64,000 nucleotides of DNA from Streptomyces sp. B21-105 (lineage in GTDB: Bacteria; Actinomycetota; Actinomycetes; Streptomycetales; Streptomycetaceae), in NCBI RefSeq assembly GCF_036898465.1, contig NZ_JARUMJ010000001.1, positions 5,270,001 through 5,334,000 on the forward strand, given 5' to 3'. Below the pieces are notes generated by a model. The model was given only the letters and a program-made list of their open reading frames with translations, did not search any database and was not told where the DNA came from. Made by a program: the position numbers and the translations under genes. Below, in pieces: positions 57,482 through 64,000 of this stretch (position 1 is the stretch's first letter; each line of letters starts with the position of its first letter).

Positions 57482-59350
57482 ATGAGCAGCAGCCCGGAAA
57501 CCTCGACCCGCACGACCGGCGCGCACCGGGCGCACCGGGAGGCGCGAGACGGCGCTGCGGCGCGCACGCTCGCGCAGCGGCCGTCCACGCGCTACGAGCC
57601 GTACCTGGACGGCCTGTTCACCTACTGTCTGTCTGTTCTGTGCGACCACGAGGCGGCCACCGCGGCCCTCGGCGACGCCCTGGCGTTCGCCGAGCGGCGC
57701 GGCCAGCGCGGCCCGCACACCCCGGGCGACCGCCGGGCCTGGCTGTACGCCCTCGCCCGCTGGGCCTGTCTGCGCAAGCTCGCCGAGGCCAGGCAGAAGC
57801 ACCGGAGCGCCCACGCGTCGCACCGCGACGGTCGCCGCCGGCAGCCGGGACAGCAGCCGGGACAGCAATCGGCGACGGCCGCCGCGTCCGCCGCTCCCTC
57901 GGCCGCCTCACTCACGTCCTCCGCCGCCTCACTCACGTCCTCCGCCGCCTCACCCACGTCCTCCGCCCGTTCGGCCGCGGCCGGCGCGCCCGACGCCGTC
58001 CAGGAACGGCAGAGACGCGAGCTCTCCCTGCTGGCCTGGCCGGAAGCCGCCGGCACGACGCCGGAACAGCGCGAGGCGCTCGAACTCGCCGTGCGCCACC
58101 ATCTCGCCGTCCACGAGGTCGCCGCCGTTCTGGGCAAGGACCTCGTCGCCGCCCGCGAACTGCTCGCCACGGCCGCCTGCGAGGTGGAACGCACGCGCGC
58201 TGCCCTCACCGTGGTCGAGACCGGCGGCTGCCCCGGCGTGGCACGGCTGACCGGCGGGAGCCGGCTCGTGCTCAGCGCCGCGCTGCGCCGTGAACTCGTC
58301 CGGCACGTCGACGACTGTCCGCGCTGCCGCCGGGCCGCCGGACGTGCCGTCCCCGGCCGCTGGCCCGGCGCCGGCGTCACCCCCGCCGAGCTGCCCGTGC
58401 TGGAAGCGCCCCGCGCGCAGCTGCACGCCGCCATGAACCACCTCCCGCGCGCACGGCGGACCGCGGTGCCGCGCTACGACCGGCGCGGCTTCCCTATGGA
58501 CCCCAAGGACCACGCCGCCCGCCGGGAGCGTCTGCGCGCGCGTGCGGTCACGACGACCGTCGTCGCCACCGTCGTCGCCGCTCCCGTGCTCGCCCTGTGG
58601 GCGGCCTACCGGGGAACGCCGACGGGGGAGGGCGCCGAAGGCCGCCCGGTCGGCGTCAGTGAGGCGCACGGCTCCGACAACCTGGACGACGAGGCGGAGG
58701 CCGGCTACGAGAACGCCGGGAACGCCAGCGCCCGCCCCCGGAGCGACGGCGCGAGGGGCGACGACACGGATGTGTCCGTGGAGGTCGTCAGCGTCACGGG
58801 ACTCGCCCCGAACGCCGCCGGGCGGCTCTCCGTGACGGCCGCCACCCACGGCGACACCACGCTCGTCACCCTGACCGCGGACGTCGACGCGGACGGTCCG
58901 GTCCGCTGGTCGGCCGTCACCGCGGCGCCCTGGCTGTACCTGAGCCGGTCCGCGGGCGTCCTGCGGCCCGGCGAGTCGGTGACGGTGAAGGTGTACGTGG
59001 ATCACCTGCGCGAGCCGGCCGGCCCGTGGCACGCACGCGTGGCGATCGCCCCGGCCGGCGCCGTCGTCTCCATCGGGGGCTACGGCACCGCCCCCGGCCC
59101 CTCCGCCCCCGGGAACGGCCCGGACCCCGGCCCCGGCACAGGCCACGGCCCCGGTACGGGCCATGGTGACCCGCCCCCGGCCACCGACCCGGAGCCCACG
59201 CCCACGACGCCGTCCACACCGGACCCGACCCCCACCGACCCGCCCTCCGACCCCGACCCGGACCCTGACCCCACCCCGGCCGACCCGTCCCCGGCCGACC
59301 CGCCACCGCCGACCGGCGACGGCGAACCCCCGAGCCCGGAGACGTCCTGA
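57482..59350 (+). CDS. Sigma-70-like/zinc-motif/TM/BACON-domain membrane protein
   Basis: 622 residues of unusual build. Residues ~36-105 (YEPYLDGLFTYCLSVLCDHE, RRAWLYALARWACLRKLAEA) look like a worn ECF sigma region 2. About 180-245 (LELAVRHHLAVHEVAAVLGK, DLVAARELLATAACEVERTR) looks like region 4. His275-x3-Cys279-x2-Cys282 (HVDDCPRC) resembles the zinc motif of anti-sigma proteins. One TM helix (354-376) leads to an outside part with a BACON-like domain (~430-535; APWLYLSRSAGVLRPGESVTVKV) and a Pro/Asp/Thr-rich tail. A 21-bp repeat (57901-57963) encodes AASLTSS repeats. ATG 57482 or GTG 57479/57458. Confidence 0.7.
   Translation: MSSSPETSTRTTGAHRAHREARDGAAARTLAQRPSTRYEPYLDGLFTYCLSVLCDHEAATAALGDALAFAERRGQRGPHTPGDRRAWLYALARWACLRKLAEARQKHRSAHASHRDGRRRQPGQQPGQQSATAAASAAPSAASLTSSAASLTSSAASPTSSARSAAAGAPDAVQERQRRELSLLAWPEAAGTTPEQREALELAVRHHLAVHEVAAVLGKDLVAARELLATAACEVERTRAALTVVETGGCPGVARLTGGSRLVLSAALRRELVRHVDDCPRCRRAAGRAVPGRWPGAGVTPAELPVLEAPRAQLHAAMNHLPRARRTAVPRYDRRGFPMDPKDHAARRERLRARAVTTTVVATVVAAPVLALWAAYRGTPTGEGAEGRPVGVSEAHGSDNLDDEAEAGYENAGNASARPRSDGARGDDTDVSVEVVSVTGLAPNAAGRLSVTAATHGDTTLVTLTADVDADGPVRWSAVTAAPWLYLSRSAGVLRPGESVTVKVYVDHLREPAGPWHARVAIAPAGAVVSIGGYGTAPGPSAPGNGPDPGPGTGHGPGTGHGDPPPATDPEPTPTTPSTPDPTPTDPPSDPDPDPDPTPADPSPADPPPPTGDGEPPSPETS
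57901..57963. repeat. 21-bp x3 tandem repeat
   Basis: Three near-identical 21-bp units of the type GCCGCCTCACTCACGTCCTC encode the linker repeat AASLTSS within the sigma-like/BACON protein. Confidence 0.8.
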
Positions 59351-59380
59351 GCCGCGGCCCGGCGGGCGCGCCTCGGACGT

Positions 59381-60268
59381 TCAGCTCGTCGGAGGCGCCG
59401 GGTCCGCCGGGTGCGGGGCGAGGAGCGGGAGCTGTCCGGCGAGTCGTTCCTCGCACAGTTCGACCAGGCGGTCGTAGCCGGCCTTGCCCATCAGCTCGGT
59501 CAGTTCCGGCCGGTAGGAGACGTACACCGGGTCGCCCGCGCCGTGCGCCGAGGTCGCCGACGTGCACCACCAGTGCAGGTCGTGGCCGCCGGGACCCCAG
59601 CCCCGCCGGTCGTACTCGCCGATCGACACCTGCAGCACGCGCGTGTCGTCCGGCCGGTCGATCCAGTCGTACGTCCGCCGCACCGGAAGCTGCCAGCAGA
59701 CGTCCGGCTTGGTCTCCAGCGGTTCGCGGCCCTCCTTCAGGGCCAGGATGTGCAGCGAGCAGCCCGCGCCGCCCGCGAAGCCCGGACGGTTCTGGAAGAT
59801 GCACGACCCGTTGAACGGACGGGTCTGGCGCGAGCCCTCGTCGTCCTCCGTGATCCAGCCGTCCTGTGTGCCCTCGGCGTGGTGCTGCCAGACGTCGGGG
59901 GTGAGCCTCGCCACATGCCCGGCGACACGCTTCTCGTCGTCCTCGTCGGAGAAGTGGGCGCCCAGCGTGCAGCACCCGTCGTCCGCGCGGCCCGCCTGGA
60001 TGCCCTGGCAGCCGCTGCCGAAGATGCAGTTCCAGCGAGAGGTCAGCCATGTCAGATCGCACCGGAAGACCTGTTCGCCGTCCGCCGGATCAGGAAACTC
60101 CACCCACGCGCGCGCGAAGTCGAGCCCCTTCTCGTCCGCTGCCGGGGTCGCTTCCGGGACCTTCTTCGCCTGCTTCGCCTTCATCGCCTTCTTGGTCGCC
60201 GTCACCACGTCCGCCCGCGAAGAACCGCCGGTGGATTTGTCGGTCTTCGCCTTTTTCGTCTTTGGCAC
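59381..60268 (-). CDS. Cysteine-rich conserved protein, possible metal-cluster binder
   Basis: 295 residues, cytoplasmic, with a Lys/Ala-rich N-terminal tail ([14 protein letters not shown]). About nine cysteines occur in clusters: [53 protein letters not shown] and [11 protein letters not shown]. The CxxxxxC...CC spacing recalls YkgJ/DUF3109-type zinc or iron-binding proteins. Function is unknown. The GTG at 60268 gives [11 protein letters not shown]. It is divergent from the Ppx/GppA gene by 71 bp. Confidence 0.7.
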   Translation of the reverse strand: MPKTKKAKTDKSTGGSSRADVVTATKKAMKAKQAKKVPEATPAADEKGLDFARAWVEFPDPADGEQVFRCDLTWLTSRWNCIFGSGCQGIQAGRADDGCCTLGAHFSDEDDEKRVAGHVARLTPDVWQHHAEGTQDGWITEDDEGSRQTRPFNGSCIFQNRPGFAGGAGCSLHILALKEGREPLETKPDVCWQLPVRRTYDWIDRPDDTRVLQVSIGEYDRRGWGPGGHDLHWWCTSATSAHGAGDPVYVSYRPELTELMGKAGYDRLVELCEERLAGQLPLLAPHPADPAPPTS

Positions 60269-60339
60269 TCGTCCAGGGTAAGACGCGGGAAGCCCCTTCG
60301 GGGACGGCCCACGGCCGCACGGGCAGTAGCGTGCCCTAC

Positions 60340-61272
60340 ATGAGACTCGGTGTCCTCGACGTGGGATCGAACACGGTGCATCTGCTGGTGGTGGACGCCC
60401 ACCCCGGCGCGCGGCCCCTTCCCGCGCACTCGCACAAGGCGGAACTGCGCCTCGCCCAACTCCTCGACGAGGACGGGGCGATCGGCGACGACGGCATAGA
60501 CCGGCTGATCGCGGTCGTCCACGATGCGCTGCAGGCCGCCGAGGACAAGGGCGTCGAGGACCTGCTGCCGTTCGCGACCTCCGCCGTGCGCGAGGCCACC
60601 AACGCCGACGACGTCCTCGCGCGCGTGCAGGCCGAGACCGGCGTGGAGCTCCAGGTCCTCACCGGCGCCGAGGAGGCCCGGCTCACCTTCCTCGCAGCCC
60701 GCCGCTGGTTCGGCTGGTCGGCGGGCAAGCTGCTCGTCCTGGACATCGGCGGCGGCTCCCTGGAGATCGCGTACGGCATGGACGAGGAGCCCGACGCGGC
60801 CGCGTCCCTGCCGCTGGGCGCCGGCCGCCTCACCGCGGGCTGGCTCCCGGGCGACCTGCCGGACCCCGAGGACATACGCGCCCTGCGCCGTCACGCCAGG
60901 GCGCAGATCGCCCGCACGGTCGGGGAGTTCAGCCGCCTCGGATCCCCCGACCACGTCGTCGGCACCTCGAAGACCTTCAAGCAGCTCGCCCGCATCGCCG
61001 GCGCCGCCCGCTCCGCCGACGGCCTCTACACGCAGCGGGAGCTCAAGCGGGAGTCCCTGGAGTCGTGGGTGCCGCGCCTCGCCGGCATGACGACCGCCCA
61101 GCGCGCGGAGCTCCCGGGCGTGTCCGAGGGCCGCGCCAACCAGCTGCTCGCCGGCGCGCTGGTGGCCGAGGGGGCGATGGACCTCTTCGGCGTGGAGGCC
61201 CTGGAGATCTGCCCCTGGGCGCTCAGGGAGGGCGTGATCCTCCGCAAGCTCGATCACATGGCGACGACGTGA
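60340..61272 (+). CDS. Ppx/GppA-family phosphatase
   Basis: 310 residues, the short actinobacterial form. ASKHA-fold motifs are [17 protein letters not shown] at the start, [16 protein letters not shown] near 85, [11 protein letters not shown] near 105 and [11 protein letters not shown] near 135. It may be an exopolyphosphatase or a (p)ppGpp-related pentaphosphatase; short members in mycobacteria act on polyphosphate. ATG 60340 follows TAGCGT by seven bases (leaderless). Confidence 0.9.
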   Translation: MRLGVLDVGSNTVHLLVVDAHPGARPLPAHSHKAELRLAQLLDEDGAIGDDGIDRLIAVVHDALQAAEDKGVEDLLPFATSAVREATNADDVLARVQAETGVELQVLTGAEEARLTFLAARRWFGWSAGKLLVLDIGGGSLEIAYGMDEEPDAAASLPLGAGRLTAGWLPGDLPDPEDIRALRRHARAQIARTVGEFSRLGSPDHVVGTSKTFKQLARIAGAARSADGLYTQRELKRESLESWVPRLAGMTTAQRAELPGVSEGRANQLLAGALVAEGAMDLFGVEALEICPWALREGVILRKLDHMATT

Positions 61273-61452
61273 TCCGGGCCTGCGGCGGAGCGGCGGCCCA
61301 CGGCGCGCACCACCCCGGCGCATCCGTCCGGCGTACGGCCCTGGCGCAGCACCCCGGCGCACCCGCCCCGACGACGAGCCGTCCCGTGGGGAACGCCACA
61401 ACGGCGAATGGGGGCGCGGTCCCACCCGACCGCACCCCGTAACCTGTCCACC

Positions 61453-62502
61453 ATGGCAGAGCCAGTCGTGCGGATCCCCGATGCGAAGGTCGCCCTGTCG
61501 ACGGCCTCGGTCTACCCGGAGTCGACGGCGACGGCCTTCGAGATCGCCGCGCGCCTCGGGTACGACGGCGTCGAGGTCATGGTCTGGAACGACCCCGTCA
61601 GCCAGGACATCGACGCGCTGCGCAGGCTCAGCGACCACCACCGCATCCCGATCCTCGCCGTTCACGCCCCCTGTCTGCTGATCACGCAGCGGGTGTGGTC
61701 GACCGACCCGTGGACGAAGCTGCAGCGGGCCCGCGCGGCGGCGGAGAAGCTCGGCGCGAGCACCGTCGTCGTCCACCCGCCGTTCCGCTGGCAGCGCCAG
61801 TACGCGCGCGACTTCGTCACCGGCATCTGGCGGATGGCCGACGAGACGGACGTGCGGTTCGCCGTCGAGAACATGTACCCGTGGCGCTACCGCGACCGCG
61901 AGATGCTCGCCTACGCGCCCGACTGGGACGTCACGAAGGACGACTACCGGCACTTCACCATTGACCTCAGCCACGCCTCGACGGCCCGCGCGGACGCGAT
62001 GCAGATGGTCGACCGCATGGCCGACCGGCTGGGCCACGTCCACCTCGCCGACGGAAACGGTTCGGCGAAGGACGAGCACCTGGTGCCCGGGCGCGGCTCC
62101 CAGCCCTGCGCCGAGCTGCTGGAACGGCTCGCGCTGACCGGCTTCGACGGGCACGTCGTCATCGAGGTCAACACGCGGCGCGCGATGTCCGGCGCCGAAC
62201 GGGAGGCCGACCTGGCGGAGGCCCTCGCCTTCACGCGCCTGCACCTCGCCTCGCCCTCCTCGCCTGCCTCACCCGCCACGGTGTCCTCCCCGGCCGCTCC
62301 GGCCGCCGCGCCCCCGTCGAAGCCCCCCGCGCCGCCCTCAAAGCCCTCGGGGTCCTCAACGCCCACAGCGTCCTCGGCGTCCACTGGGTCCGCCTCGTCC
62401 GATGTCCCCTCGGGGGCTGCGATGCCGTCCTCGAGGTCCTCCTCCCCGAGCTCCCCGAAGTCCCGGGCCGCGTTCCGGCGCCCGAAGGCCCGCCGCCGAT
62501 GA
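61453..62502 (+). CDS. Sugar phosphate isomerase/epimerase (AP endonuclease family 2 fold)
   Basis: 349 residues. The TIM barrel (residues ~10-265) shows [83 protein letters not shown] and [21 protein letters not shown] with metal-binding His/Glu/Asp. The substrate is unknown. The last ~75 residues are a Ser/Pro/Ala/Lys-rich extension not needed for the barrel. ATG 61453 follows TAACCT by seven bases (leaderless). It overlaps the next gene by ATGA. Confidence 0.85.
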   Translation: MAEPVVRIPDAKVALSTASVYPESTATAFEIAARLGYDGVEVMVWNDPVSQDIDALRRLSDHHRIPILAVHAPCLLITQRVWSTDPWTKLQRARAAAEKLGASTVVVHPPFRWQRQYARDFVTGIWRMADETDVRFAVENMYPWRYRDREMLAYAPDWDVTKDDYRHFTIDLSHASTARADAMQMVDRMADRLGHVHLADGNGSAKDEHLVPGRGSQPCAELLERLALTGFDGHVVIEVNTRRAMSGAEREADLAEALAFTRLHLASPSSPASPATVSSPAAPAAAPPSKPPAPPSKPSGSSTPTASSASTGSASSDVPSGAAMPSSRSSSPSSPKSRAAFRRPKARRR

Positions 62503-63104
62503 CCGGCGTCACCGCCCGCAGGCGGGGCCGCCCCCCACGCGCGGAGTCGGCGGACACCCGGGACCGCATCCTGGCCGCCGCCCGCGAGGAGTTCTCCGAG
62601 CGGGGCTACGAGAAGACGTCCGTCCGAGGCATCGCGAAGGCGGCCGGGGTGGACCCGGCGCTCGTGCACCACTACTTCGGCACCAAGGAGCAGGTCTTCG
62701 AGGCCTCGATCGAGGTGGCCTTCGCGCCCGCGCTCAGCGCGCCGGACGCGGTCGCCGACGGGCCCCCGGACCAGGTCGGCGAGCGGCTCGCCCGTTTCGT
62801 CCTCGGCGTCTGGGAGAACCCCACCACCCGCAAGCCCCTGCTGGCGATCGTGCGCTCCGCGGTGAACAACGACACCGCGGCCGCCGTCTTCCGGCGCCTG
62901 GTCGCCTCGCAGCTGCTGCGCCGCATCGCCGCCCAGCTGGATCTGCCGGACGCCGAGCTGCGCGCCGAACTCGCGGCGGCGCAGCTGGTCGGCTGCGCGA
63001 TGCTGCGGTACGTGATCAAGGTGGAACCGCTGGCCTCGGCTGATCTGGAGCAGATCATCGCGCGCGTGGCGCCGGTCGTACAGGGGCACCTGACCGGACC
63101 GTGA
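62499..63104 (+). CDS. TetR-family transcriptional regulator
   Basis: 201 residues. Helix-turn-helix: [22 protein letters not shown] followed by [27 protein letters not shown]. The C-terminal part ([49 protein letters not shown]) is typical of TetR_C_33-like regulators of fatty-acid or solvent responses. It is translationally coupled to the isomerase gene, so it probably controls that operon or the nearby ilvD promoter. Confidence 0.92.
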   Translation: MTGVTARRRGRPPRAESADTRDRILAAAREEFSERGYEKTSVRGIAKAAGVDPALVHHYFGTKEQVFEASIEVAFAPALSAPDAVADGPPDQVGERLARFVLGVWENPTTRKPLLAIVRSAVNNDTAAAVFRRLVASQLLRRIAAQLDLPDAELRAELAAAQLVGCAMLRYVIKVEPLASADLEQIIARVAPVVQGHLTGP

Positions 63105-63160
63105 GGCGCGACCCGGAGGGGGCGCGAACGCGGGTACGCACGCGGGTCTGCACGCGGGCT

Positions 63161-63233
63161 CGCAGGCAGCCCCGCACGCGGGCTAGACGGGCAGTCCCGC
63201 ACGCGGGCTGACGGGCAGCCCCGCACGCGGGCC
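63161..63233. repeat. Three 24-bp repeats, each with a CCCGCACGCGGG hairpin
   Basis: Units at 63186-63209 and 63210-63233 are 22 of 24 identical, and a diverged copy precedes them. Each holds CCCGC-AC-GCGGG, a 5-bp stem. The array lies after the tetR stop and could help end that transcript. Confidence 0.8.
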
Positions 63234-63259
63234 GGGAGGTGAGACATGCATCCCGGTAT

Positions 63260-63299
63260 GCGGACACAGTGTCCGCCCTCTGGATGACCGGCGTACGCT
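63260..63299 (+). promoter_or_regulatory. ilvD promoter region with 17-nt palindrome
   Basis: GCGGACACAGTGTCCGC (63260-63276) is a perfect palindrome around a central A. TACGCT (63294-63299) is a possible -10 with the palindrome in the -35 position. The ilvD start is 51 bp after that element, with GAAGGAG as ribosome site. Confidence 0.55.
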
Positions 63300-63349
63300 C
63301 GTCAACAGTCAGAAGTCTCTGATCGCAGTCTCTGAAGGAGCGAGCGACG

Positions 63350-64000
63350 ATGCCCGAGCTGAGGTCCCGCACAGTCACCCACGGCCGCAATATGGCGGGC
63401 GCCCGCGCCCTTATGCGCGCCTCTGGTGTACCCGGTGCGGACATCGGCCGGAAGCCGATCATCGCGGTGGCCAACAGTTTCACCGAGTTCGTGCCCGGGC
63501 ACACGCACCTCCAGCCGGTCGGCCGGATCGTCAGCGAGGCGATCACCGCGGCCGGCGGCATCCCGCGCGAGTTCAACACGATCGCCGTCGACGACGGCAT
63601 CGCGATGGGTCACGGCGGCATGCTCTACAGCCTGCCCTCCCGCGACCTGATCGCGGACAGCGTGGAGTACATGGTCGAGGCGCACTGCGCCGACGCCCTG
63701 ATCTGCATCTCCAACTGCGACAAGATCACCCCGGGCATGCTGAACGCGGCGCTGCGCCTGAACATCCCGACGGTCTTCGTCTCCGGCGGCCCGATGGAGT
63801 CCGGCCGCGCCACCCTCGTCGACGGCACGGTCCGCACGCTCGACCTGGTCGACGCGATCTCCGACGCCGTCAACGACAAGATCTCGGACGAGGACATCCT
63901 CCGCATCGAGGAGAACGCCTGCCCGACCTGCGGCAGCTGTTCCGGCATGTTCACGGCCAACTCGATGAACTGCCTGACCGAGGCCATCGGCCTGTCGCTC
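63350..64000 (+). CDS. ilvD: Dihydroxy-acid dehydratase, partial (5' end)
   Basis: The first 217 codons are in the window. It dehydrates dihydroxy acids in valine, isoleucine and pantothenate synthesis. Landmarks are [19 protein letters not shown] at the start, [11 protein letters not shown] (Cys123) and [19 protein letters not shown] (Cys191-197). The first loop reads [13 protein letters not shown] with no cysteine, which points to the oxygen-sensitive [4Fe-4S] type rather than the [2Fe-2S] type. ATG 63350 has GAAGGAG upstream. Confidence 0.96.
   Translation, partial: MPELRSRTVTHGRNMAGARALMRASGVPGADIGRKPIIAVANSFTEFVPGHTHLQPVGRIVSEAITAAGGIPREFNTIAVDDGIAMGHGGMLYSLPSRDLIADSVEYMVEAHCADALICISNCDKITPGMLNAALRLNIPTVFVSGGPMESGRATLVDGTVRTLDLVDAISDAVNDKISDEDILRIEENACPTCGSCSGMFTANSMNCLTEAIGLSL

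Noticed and set aside
63161..63233. CRISPR array
   Set aside because: The repeats are directly adjacent with no spacers; it is a simple tandem array. The 9-bp arrays were rejected as CRISPR for the same reason.

Overview
The window is high-GC chromosomal DNA of a Streptomyces. The evidence is the strong third-position GC bias, frequent GTG starts, many candidate leaderless genes, and a run of genus-typical genes: tipA, lsr2, clpC, the sigE-cseABC envelope-stress operon, disA-radA, and paralogous nuoD. From memory, the gene order follows the S. coelicolor core chromosome from about SCO3413 (tipA) down to SCO3345 (ilvD). It is therefore mostly conserved core, not an acquired island. I saw no tRNA or rRNA gene, transposase, prophage or CRISPR array.

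Layout. 1-5.6 kb: edge of a ClC-type channel gene, tipA with its operator, ybjQ, a DedA protein, a ThrE-type exporter and ppa. 5.7-16.8 kb: a D-Ala-D-Ala carboxypeptidase, a zinc protease, tilS-hpt-ftsH-folE, then the opposed folate set folP/NTF2-like/folB/folK/DUF3180. 16.9-26.2 kb: a lysyl-phosphatidylglycerol-synthase-like membrane enzyme, an esterase, a coiled-coil membrane protein, two overlapping bacterial PH-domain genes, and an orphan nuoD2 facing a MidA/NDUFAF7-type methyltransferase. 26.3-31.5 kb: a NarL-type two-component pair, a TmrB-like ATPase, an ArsR-like regulator and a threonine aldolase. 31.8-37.3 kb: a tightly coupled cofactor operon, DUF2520-panC-nadB-nadC-coaX. 37.5-46.3 kb: small conserved genes, a BlaI repressor, argA, lsr2, an SCO3374-family gene, clpC, a secreted HAD phosphatase, an M23 peptidase and a tetR. 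46.4-48 kb: a DHA2-type efflux pump. 48.6-53.4 kb: mutY and sigE-cseA-cseB-cseC on the minus strand. 53.7-64 kb: a surface protein, disA, radA, a sigma-like/BACON membrane protein, a Cys-rich protein, a Ppx/GppA phosphatase, a sugar isomerase, a second tetR and the start of ilvD.

Together these genes make folate, CoA and NAD cofactors (folE/folP/folB/folK, panC/coaX, nadB/nadC). They also run envelope and proteostasis stress responses (sigE-cse, ftsH, clpC with a SigR-like promoter) and genome maintenance (mutY, disA, radA, lsr2).

The observations I rate highest are: (1) nuoD2 beside a MidA/NDUFAF7-family methyltransferase, with the methyl-acceptor arginine context kept but the quinone-site tyrosine replaced by tryptophan; (2) a membrane protein that looks like a degenerate ECF sigma factor joined to an H-x3-C-x2-C motif, one TM helix and an extracytoplasmic BACON-like domain; (3) a large, nearly perfect inverted repeat as operator of the tetR/efflux pair; (4) candidate SigR, Crp and ilvD regulatory sites; (5) recurring 9-bp-period tandem arrays at six loci. 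None of these was tested by computation or database search.
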